Assembly: GCA_964430695.1 (NCBI GenBank)
Contig: CAYSFO010000028.1
Span: forward strand, 1-18,611
DNA length: 18,611 nucleotides
Direction: 5' to 3'
Origin: MGBC108787 sp964430695
Lineage (GTDB): Bacteria; Bacillota_I; Bacilli_A; RF39; UBA660
The position numbers and the translations under genes are program-made. The notes under the pieces were generated by a model. It saw only the letters and a program-made list of their open reading frames with translations, searched no databases and had not been told where the DNA came from. Below are positions 12,730 through 18,611 of the stretch, piece by piece (position 1 is the stretch's first letter; the number at the start of each line of letters is the position of its first letter).

Positions 12730-14978
12730 TCTCCGAAGAAATCATCAAAGAATTCATCATCTGTTATAATATTATCATTTACAATAACACTGTCCACATC
12801 TATATTAATTTTTGGTTTATCAGGAAGTTTATTTTCTTTTTCTTTGGGTTCTTCCTTCTTTTCCTTTTTAGGTGCCTTAGATGTTTCTTCTTTTTCTGCC
12901 TTTTTAGGTTCTTTTATTGTTTTTTCCTCTATCGACTCTTTTTTCGCTTTTTCCATTTCTGCTTTTTGTTTAGCTTCTTCTTCATCAAGTTCTTTTAACT
13001 TCTTATCAATATCGGCAATCATTCGATCAATATCTTCATTTGTCATAGGACCATCTTTCAAAAATGGATTTGGGGATGATTTCATAAATGGATTGGATAA
13101 ATCATTTGGTCCTTTTAAAAATGGATTTGGGGATGGATTGGAAAAATTTGGCATTCCTGACATTCCAGAAGGAAATCCAGGCATTCCAGACGGAGCACTA
13201 AAATTAGGCATTCCTGGCATAGTTGGATTTGGCATGTTTTTATTATTTTCTAAATCTGCCATCATATTTTTACGTTTTTCTTCGGTTACAAACTTTTTGA
13301 TATCAAAAAGAGAAATCTCTCTCGTTTGACGACTTGGCAATTCTGCCATTACTCTTTTAATACCCCAATCCATTTTAAAATCTGGCTCTAATTTGGTTTT
13401 AAATGGATCCATTCTTAATCGCTTAATAATCACTTCAAATAATTTCATTCTTTGTAAATCTGTAACGGTAATTAATGGCGTAGAAGCTGTTTTATCTTTT
13501 TCTTTCGATTTTACTTCTCCACACATTTTACTGATTTCTTCTAAAGCTGCCATTTCGGTACTAATTAAGTAAATTAAATTACCACAGTTTCCTTTAATTA
13601 CTTCTGCTACTTCTTTTCCATATACATCATTTAATTGGGCAAAGTTTTGGATAATAAATGTAAACCTTATATCACGACTTCTCGCTGCACTAACCATTGA
13701 ATCTACGTCTTTTAATGGTGGCATGTTCGCAAACTCATCAAGAATAAAGTTCGTTCTGTATGGTAATTTACCACCTTGTTCTTTCGCAACATCAATTAAG
13801 GTTTCATAACACTGTTTAATAAAAATAGTTAATAAACTATGATAGGTTGTTTTTTCATCATGAATAATCATGAATACCGCTGTTTTTTCTTTTCCTATCT
13901 CTCGCATATCAAAGTCACTATAAGAAAGCATTTCACTTAAAATTTCACGAGATGCAAAGGTACGAACCTTTTGTCTAAACGTTGAAGTAATACCACCTTG
14001 GGTATCTTTTGGAGCATTTACAGTACCTGATGCAAAAATATAAGCACTCGAATCTTCTCCTTTTAAGTGAAAATATTCTTTAATATAGGTACTTGCCGCA
14101 AATCTTTCTTCTCCAACAGAACTCATGTAATTGATAGAGTTCATATTGACTTCTTCTTCCTTGGCATCCATAAATAAACCTAAAGCAAGTCCTGAGAAAT
14201 AATCCGCTGCACTATTTTCCCAAAAAGGTTCTCCTTTGTTATTTGGATCTTTTACAATATTTAAGGCAACGTCATCTAAAAGTTCCGTAGCTTTATCCAC
14301 ATTTTTTTCTTTATAGTATCGATAAGGCAAAGTTAAAGGATTCCAAGCATTTCCATTTTTGGGGTCACGAAAGTTTAAAACAATAATTTTATATCCTTGC
14401 TCTTTTAAATATTCAGCACTATATTTATAAATTTCTCCTTTGGGATCAGTAATAATCATACTCTCGCCTTTTTTAGCAAGTAAATTCACCATTGGTTTAA
14501 CAATGGTTTCTGTTTTACCTGAACCAGTAGAACCGATAACTAAATTATGATATTCGCCGTTATCTACCCAAATATCTTTTCCGTTATTAATTAAAGGTAC
14601 ACCCGCTGCTTCCACCTTTTTTTCTGTTGCCGTTACGTGTTCAATGTTTTTAGCTTCTTTAATTTCTTTGTCTTTTGCCCATCTAGAATAGCCTTTTTCT
14701 TCTTTTTCTTTCACTTTTATTCCTAAACCATGTCCTTTTTCTCGGTCAAAAATATAAGAAGAAACAGAAGAAAAAATAATAATTAAAGCAACAAAAAACA
14801 TTCCCATGGTTAATACTAAATTATTCCCTACAAAAGCAGGAAAAGGATTTAAACCATAAAAAATCCCTTCATCAATAAAAGAAGTGAAATTTAAAACTGC
14901 AATTGCACATAAATACAATAAGAAAAGGCAAAATATAATAAAAATTAAAAAGTCTTTTGGTTCAACTCTAAATTTCAT
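12723..14978 (-). CDS. VirD4/TraG-family type IV coupling protein
   Basis: Coupling proteins are membrane ATPases that deliver DNA or proteins to a type IV secretion channel. From ATG 14978 (GGAGG 8 nt upstream; a GTG at 15005 is rejected) there are 751 residues. Two N-terminal membrane helices (about 9-30 and 53-75) come first. They are followed by Walker A GSTGSGKT (about 149-156), the ITDPKGE segment and Walker B ILDEFAN (about 412-418). A TFIIQNFAQL segment and a TraG/VirD4 C-terminal part follow. The last 170 residues depart from the family core. A Pro/Met/Asn/Gly-rich stretch with repeats of NPFLK and GMPxF is followed by a Lys/Glu-rich coil and an acidic end. This may be a substrate- or partner-binding tail. 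It is the last gene of the block, with its own terminator. Confidence 0.9.
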   Translation of the reverse strand: MKFRVEPKDFLIFIIFCLFLLYLCAIAVLNFTSFIDEGIFYGLNPFPAFVGNNLVLTMGMFFVALIIIFSSVSSYIFDREKGHGLGIKVKEKEEKGYSRWAKDKEIKEAKNIEHVTATEKKVEAAGVPLINNGKDIWVDNGEYHNLVIGSTGSGKTETIVKPMVNLLAKKGESMIITDPKGEIYKYSAEYLKEQGYKIIVLNFRDPKNGNAWNPLTLPYRYYKEKNVDKATELLDDVALNIVKDPNNKGEPFWENSAADYFSGLALGLFMDAKEEEVNMNSINYMSSVGEERFAASTYIKEYFHLKGEDSSAYIFASGTVNAPKDTQGGITSTFRQKVRTFASREILSEMLSYSDFDMREIGKEKTAVFMIIHDEKTTYHSLLTIFIKQCYETLIDVAKEQGGKLPYRTNFILDEFANMPPLKDVDSMVSAARSRDIRFTFIIQNFAQLNDVYGKEVAEVIKGNCGNLIYLISTEMAALEEISKMCGEVKSKEKDKTASTPLITVTDLQRMKLFEVIIKRLRMDPFKTKLEPDFKMDWGIKRVMAELPSRQTREISLFDIKKFVTEEKRKNMMADLENNKNMPNPTMPGMPNFSAPSGMPGFPSGMSGMPNFSNPSPNPFLKGPNDLSNPFMKSSPNPFLKDGPMTNEDIDRMIADIDKKLKELDEEEAKQKAEMEKAKKESIEEKTIKEPKKAEKEETSKAPKKEKKEEPKEKENKLPDKPKINIDVDSVIVNDNIITDDEFFDDFFGEE
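13060..13245 (-). repeat. low-complexity repeat in the coupling protein tail
   Basis: The DNA for the Pro/Met/Asn-rich stretch repeats AAAAATGGATTTGGGGATG-like units (13061-13080 and 13116-13137 areas), which encode SPNPFLK, plus near-copies for GMPxF. It is likely to vary in length between strains. Confidence 0.6.
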
Positions 14979-15037
14979 TCTTCGTTCCTCCGTTTTTGTT
15001 CTCACTTATTATACTATAAAACATTCTGAAATAAAAG

Positions 15038-15829
15038 TTATTCTTCAGATACAATTGATGCAAATGTTTTATTGTTTACTTTATAAATATAACTGGTAGG
15101 TTCTCCTACTTCACTAAAATATCCCTTTAATAATACGAAATAATCTTCTTTATTATTAAATAAATTAATTATATTCTTTATATTATATGCAGGGACTAAA
15201 TAATTTTCATATTGTCCATAAACATCTATATGTAAAATGGAAGTCTTATTCTTCACAACAGCTATCACAATTGTAAATAGTTGTTTATCTTCTGATTCTT
15301 CCGTCACATTGGAAGCCAAAATAATTTTGTCCTTATTTCCATCTTTATCAAAATCATATTCTAAAACTTCATTTTGATCTAAACTTGAATAAGTATTTAT
15401 ATTATTTTCCTTTAAAATTTTATTGAGTAAAACGGTTTCCTCTTGATTCATTGTTCTTGTTTCATATTCTTTAATTACTAACTCTGTATTTTTACTTCCG
15501 GCAATAAAACTATCTTGAATATTTACCCATTGATTATTTGCATCAAAGAAATTCCATTTGTTAATATAATCAACTTTATATTCTCCTAAATATTGATTGT
15601 TTTGATAAACGATAAATTCCTGCTTTTCTTCCTCTTCTAAAATGTCTGTATTTGTTACATTTTTACATGTATTATCGTTGCTACACTGATAAGAAGTAAT
15701 ATCAGAAATAAGTAGATAACCTGTTTTTTCATTCACTATCTTTATTCCCAGTGTAAAAAAGATACATATGCCTAAACCAACAAGAAATACAATTATCCAA
15801 AAATAAGGATTTTTTATGATTTGTTTCAT
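15038..15829 (-). CDS. Membrane-anchored extracytoplasmic protein, 263 aa
   Basis: No family is recognised. One N-terminal helix (about 10-28) with a positive N-terminus anchors the protein so that about 230 residues lie outside. C49 and C55 could form a disulfide. The middle contains DFDKDGNKD (159-167), a DxDxDGxxD calcium-loop motif like those in dockerin or EF-hand-like repeats. AGGAGGT 5 nt before the ATG overlaps the TAG of the upstream hydrolase gene, so the two are translationally coupled. The VirD4 gene follows. Because of this position it is probably a component or accessory of the same secretion apparatus, for example a cell-surface or channel-associated factor. That is inferred from context only. 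Confidence 0.8.
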   Translation of the reverse strand: MKQIIKNPYFWIIVFLVGLGICIFFTLGIKIVNEKTGYLLISDITSYQCSNDNTCKNVTNTDILEEEEKQEFIVYQNNQYLGEYKVDYINKWNFFDANNQWVNIQDSFIAGSKNTELVIKEYETRTMNQEETVLLNKILKENNINTYSSLDQNEVLEYDFDKDGNKDKIILASNVTEESEDKQLFTIVIAVVKNKTSILHIDVYGQYENYLVPAYNIKNIINLFNNKEDYFVLLKGYFSEVGEPTSYIYKVNNKTFASIVSEE

Positions 15830-15838
15830 GAATACCTC

Positions 15839-18094
15839 CTAATATTTATAAACTCTTAAACTGTCTAAATCCGATGCACTATATGTATTAATTGAACCAG
15901 TTGCTGGATCATATACCGTAAAGTTTGTACCTGAAACAGCTTTAAATACTACATAGTGTCCTCTTGGATGCTTTTCATTTGTAAAATGCAATAAAATACT
16001 TGTATTCTCTCCAATTCTTTTTGTTACTTCTGCAACTCTTGCACTTGCAGAACCAGAAATACCATTTTTTGATTCAACAAAGTGAAAACTAGGAGCAAAA
16101 TAGTTAATGGCATTACTACTCCAATTAATACTAGCTCCTTTAAATCCACCCGAGCTGTTTAAACGTTTGACTAATGTTCCTGGATTAAAGCTTGCCACAT
16201 TGTTTATTGTTATTCCCGAACAAGACATTGCTATAGCAACAGAAGTGACTGCACAACCAGAATTAGCCATCGTTAAAGAGGAGGTGCCTAATTTAATACT
16301 TCCCCATCTAGAATCTCCTTGTTTCCAAATGGTACATGACCCTGTTCCAGGTTCACCCATTCCTGATTCTGCTTCACAAGTATCTGCATCCAAATTAAAT
16401 ATTCTTTTTCTCGCCTTAACCATAATTTGGGATTGATAAACTAAATAAGCTTGTTTGTCTTCTTCAGTCGTTGCAACACAAGTGGGCTCATGTGCAGTGG
16501 TACATGGATGTTTAGAAGAACAAGCATCTTTTACTCGTTCAGGAACCGTCGTATAAATATATGGGGCATAATAACATCCTCCAACGCCACTACCACCTGG
16601 ATTGTACCAATAACTTCCCAAATAAGCGTATTTTCCTGTTAATTCGGTTAATGTAGAAAATTGAGAGATATATTTTAAAAATGCGGATACTCCTTCTGAT
16701 AAACTACCATAAGATTTACAAGCAGCAAGTCCACCTGTATTCGTACAGCCGATTCCCCAATAATTATTATGTGATGATCCTGGCGAATATCCTTCTACAT
16801 CTGCCCTTATAAAAACTAACTCTGGATTAATACCATTGGAAGTTGCCATATCATAAATCATTCCAGCATTGTCCGCTAATATTTTTGCTCCTCCACCTTT
16901 ATTTCCATAACTTTTTACTAAAGCAATAAAGGCATCTCTAGATAAACTAGTACTTTTCATCGAAATATCACTACAATCTGGATTATAAGTATACTCATCA
17001 CTAAAAGCATAATCAATTGTATAATATTCAATATCTCTTCCATAATATGTTTCTAAAATTCGATAAAGTTCATATTGTGAATCTTCCAACTCCAGTAAAT
17101 ACTTAGCACCATATAGACTTAAGGATTCCAAATATTTTGTTGTTGGTACGGTTTTTTTAGGAATTTCAACTCCTTTTTCTTTTTCTAGTTCATCTACCCA
17201 ATCCGCAGGAATCACATGATATTTTTCTTCATTTTCATTCATCATATGATAAAAATATCGATCCTTGTTTTCTTCATTATCTTTTCTTTTCTTTGTATAG
17301 CTAAATGGATCATATAAAGCTGGTATTATTTGTCCATTTCGACCAATAATAATTCCTTGCGAAAGTTTTACAGCTTCTGCAATTTCAGTATATTTCTCTT
17401 CTGAACCATCCAATTTGACAAAACTTTGTGCTTGCGCATCATAATTTTTTAAAACAACACAATTATCTGGCAAAGTAGCAATTAAACGACTTCTAGCGGC
17501 AATGGCCATTGCTTCATAAACAACTTCATTATCTATATCTTTTGCTTCATTATTATCAAACCAAACAATACTTGTAATATAAGTATCATAATCATATTCT
17601 TCATAACTATAACGTATTCCATATTCTTCATCTTCTTCATCCAAATCCGTTATTAAAGAACCATCTGTAAGTGGTGTATAACCTGGCTCTTTTTTCTTAC
17701 GAGCTGTAGTATAACTTTCATTTTCCCATGTCAGTATTACTTTTCCACAAGCAGGTGTTTCATAATATTTAGGTTTCGGATTTCCGACACCAAATAAATC
17801 AAAATCCATAGCAAAAATTAATATTGCAATTAATAAAATAAATGCAATAAGAAATAAGCCTACAACCCAAGGATTTTTTTTAATAAATGCCAAAAATCCC
17901 TTAGCTGCTGTTGCTGCCGCATCTTTTATAGGACCTGCTAGTTTTATGGAACGACCAGAAGCTGATTGTTGTCCTAGTTCTTCATCTTCAAGATTATTTG
18001 TGTCTTCTAAACTATCCAATGTATCTTCTAAAGAATCTCTTGGTAGTTCTTCGCGTTCATTCATTGGCTCTAATACTTCTTCGTTATGATCCAT
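15839..18094 (-). CDS. Membrane-anchored multidomain wall hydrolase of the secretion block
   Basis: The 751 residues read as follows. An acidic cytoplasmic N-terminus (1-70) precedes one membrane helix (about 75-96). A SpoIID-like segment (about 190-265) shows EAMAIAARSRL, AQSFVK and a GIIIGRNGQII strand. A FlgJ/glucosaminidase-like segment (about 385-480) shows INPELVFIRADVEG with probable catalytic E434 and HNNYWGIG. A C-terminal C39-type peptidase domain (about 588-745) has C614 (GCAVTS), H713 (GHYVV) and D729 (DPATG). It begins with a WKQGDSRWGS motif typical of C39_2 enzymes. Conjugative systems of Gram-positive bacteria carry a two-domain hydrolase (CwlT/Orf14) that opens the wall for the channel. 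This protein probably fills that role with a different peptidase and an extra SpoIID-like part. The start has AGGTGA 4 nt upstream. Confidence 0.82.
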   Translation of the reverse strand: MDHNEEVLEPMNEREELPRDSLEDTLDSLEDTNNLEDEELGQQSASGRSIKLAGPIKDAAATAAKGFLAFIKKNPWVVGLFLIAFILLIAILIFAMDFDLFGVGNPKPKYYETPACGKVILTWENESYTTARKKKEPGYTPLTDGSLITDLDEEDEEYGIRYSYEEYDYDTYITSIVWFDNNEAKDIDNEVVYEAMAIAARSRLIATLPDNCVVLKNYDAQAQSFVKLDGSEEKYTEIAEAVKLSQGIIIGRNGQIIPALYDPFSYTKKRKDNEENKDRYFYHMMNENEEKYHVIPADWVDELEKEKGVEIPKKTVPTTKYLESLSLYGAKYLLELEDSQYELYRILETYYGRDIEYYTIDYAFSDEYTYNPDCSDISMKSTSLSRDAFIALVKSYGNKGGGAKILADNAGMIYDMATSNGINPELVFIRADVEGYSPGSSHNNYWGIGCTNTGGLAACKSYGSLSEGVSAFLKYISQFSTLTELTGKYAYLGSYWYNPGGSGVGGCYYAPYIYTTVPERVKDACSSKHPCTTAHEPTCVATTEEDKQAYLVYQSQIMVKARKRIFNLDADTCEAESGMGEPGTGSCTIWKQGDSRWGSIKLGTSSLTMANSGCAVTSVAIAMSCSGITINNVASFNPGTLVKRLNSSGGFKGASINWSSNAINYFAPSFHFVESKNGISGSASARVAEVTKRIGENTSILLHFTNEKHPRGHYVVFKAVSGTNFTVYDPATGSINTYSASDLDSLRVYKY

Positions 18095-18121
18095 AAAATC
18101 ACCTACTTCTTAATGCTCTTT

Positions 18122-18127
18122 ATTATA
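18122..18127 (-). promoter_or_regulatory. possible -10 box before the hydrolase gene
   Basis: TATAAT on the minus strand, 28 nt before the hydrolase ATG. The best -35 candidate at 17-bp spacing, TGGAAC, is poor. The 127-bp spacer (18095-18221) shows nothing else convincing for the minus strand. Confidence 0.35.
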
Positions 18128-18221
18128 AGCTAATCTTAATCAATGTTCCAGCATTAATTTTTTTACATTTTATTAACGCCAACTATATGCCTATCTACAT
18201 ATTTAATTTTCTCAAACTTTC

Positions 18222-18611
18222 CTATAATCCTCCACCTGATCCAAAGGAATCTAACTCTTCTTGTGTGACTACAACATTGATACGCATTCTTCTATTACCA
18301 CAAATAAATAGTGCTTCCCCTTGATTGTAATATTTAATTGTTTCTTTTTCTGTTTCATTTAAGTCAATCAACTTTCCTAAATCATCTGTTGCTTGTTTAC
18401 GAAGTCCCATAATTAAATAATAAGAAGCATTATCAAATATTGCTTTTCCATGTACCAAAACATTTGGAGCAGCAAAATCAGTTGGTTGTTGTGTAATAAT
18501 AATAGTTCCTGTATTGTACTTACGACTACGTCTTTGAATTTGCGCTAAGAATTCAGCACCTAATTCATTCTTAGTTGATAAAAGGACATGGGCTTCATCT
18601 ACACACATAAC
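18222..18611 (-). CDS. VirB4/TraE-type conjugation ATPase, C-terminal part (partial)
   Basis: The gene enters from beyond the right edge, and only about 130 C-terminal residues are visible. They start with the Walker B box MCVDEAHVL. Next come a conserved FLAQIQRRSRKYNTGTIIITQQPTDF stretch with the sensor-like TQQ, a segment YYLIMGLRKQATDDLGKLIDLNETEKETI, and a GEALFICGNRR motif typical of the VirB4/ConE ATPases that power type IV secretion. The gene ends in a short Gly-rich tail. The Met at 18608 is internal, since the frame is open to the window edge. The hydrolase gene follows after 127 bp. Confidence 0.85.
   Translation of the reverse strand, partial: VMCVDEAHVLLSTKNELGAEFLAQIQRRSRKYNTGTIIITQQPTDFAAPNVLVHGKAIFDNASYYLIMGLRKQATDDLGKLIDLNETEKETIKYYNQGEALFICGNRRMRINVVVTQEELDSFGSGGGL

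Noticed and set aside
12622..13329. 235-aa Ser/Phe-rich open frame on the plus strand
   Set aside because: It is the mirror of the Lys/Glu- and Pro-rich tail of the coupling protein, a usual cause of long antisense frames.
18122..18185. Plus-strand terminator-like hairpin between the VirB4 and hydrolase genes
   Set aside because: The T run lies on the plus-strand side, no plus-strand gene is nearby, and the stem has a mismatch. It was not listed as a feature.
1..18611. CRISPR arrays, tRNA or rRNA genes, insertion sequences, attachment sites
   Set aside because: I looked for regularly spaced repeats, tRNA-like cloverleaf motifs, transposase motifs and terminal repeats, and saw none that could be supported.
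63..18611. Mollicutes genetic code (TGA read as Trp)
   Set aside because: Families are full length without reading through TGA, and conserved Trp positions use TGG.

Overview
The window is AT-rich (roughly 30% GC by eye) and tightly packed. Every large gene lies on the minus strand. Housekeeping content and order point to a low-GC Firmicute of the Bacilli/Erysipelotrichia type, possibly one of the uncultured gut lineages near the Mollicutes. Bacillus-like neighbourhoods are visible: gpsB next to rnpB, and a rodZ-like gene, pgsA, recA and rny in that order (cinA is missing and thyA has been inserted). The code is standard: Trp is TGG, families are full length and no in-frame TGA is needed. All 15 complete protein genes nevertheless end in TAA or TAG, never TGA. 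A 10-N scaffold gap at 4227-4236 interrupts the recA start.

Layout, read in the direction of transcription (high to low coordinates). (1) 18611-12723: part of a type IV secretion/conjugation gene block, with the C-terminus of a VirB4-like ATPase, a 751-aa membrane-anchored multidomain wall hydrolase, a 263-aa membrane-anchored protein and a VirD4/TraG coupling ATPase. (2) 12667-11963: a small rhodanese-like gene, then about 430 bp without an intact gene. That stretch holds a decayed copy of a small toxin-like RNA module. (3) 11953-10281: a VTT/DedA membrane protein and RmuC. (4) 10150-7507: an RNase J2-type protein, a small predicted helical-bundle protein and an unrecognised 144-aa protein. 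(5) 7401-4494: a CDP-alcohol phosphatidyltransferase fused to an HD domain, then a probable gpsB-rnpB-rodZ-pgsA transcription unit. (6) recA with a LexA-like operator, then thyA. (7) 2240-1640: a plus-strand module coding a 29-aa hydrophobic peptide, with a converging antisense RNA. (8) rny.

The most interesting content is non-coding. First, the 1860-2182 module looks like a type I toxin-antitoxin locus: strong promoter, about 100-nt leader, strong ribosome site, 29-aa membrane peptide, and a minus-strand promoter and terminator for an antisense RNA of about 74 nt. A decayed homologue sits on the other strand at 12067-12291. In both copies the mRNA 5' end can pair over 13 bp with the 3' end, and the two copies differ by compensatory base changes. 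Second, the thyA promoter has a run of ten G between perfect -35 and -10 boxes (19-bp spacer), the layout of a phase-variable promoter. Third, several genes end inside their own terminator hairpin, and one terminator-like hairpin contains the ribosome-binding site of the next gene.

Genes that may work together: RNase Y, RNase J2 and RNase P RNA (RNA processing); PgsA and the PgsA-like/HD fusion (phospholipid headgroups); RodZ-like and GpsB (cell shape and division); RecA and RmuC (recombination); and the VirB4, hydrolase and VirD4 proteins (DNA or protein transfer through the envelope).
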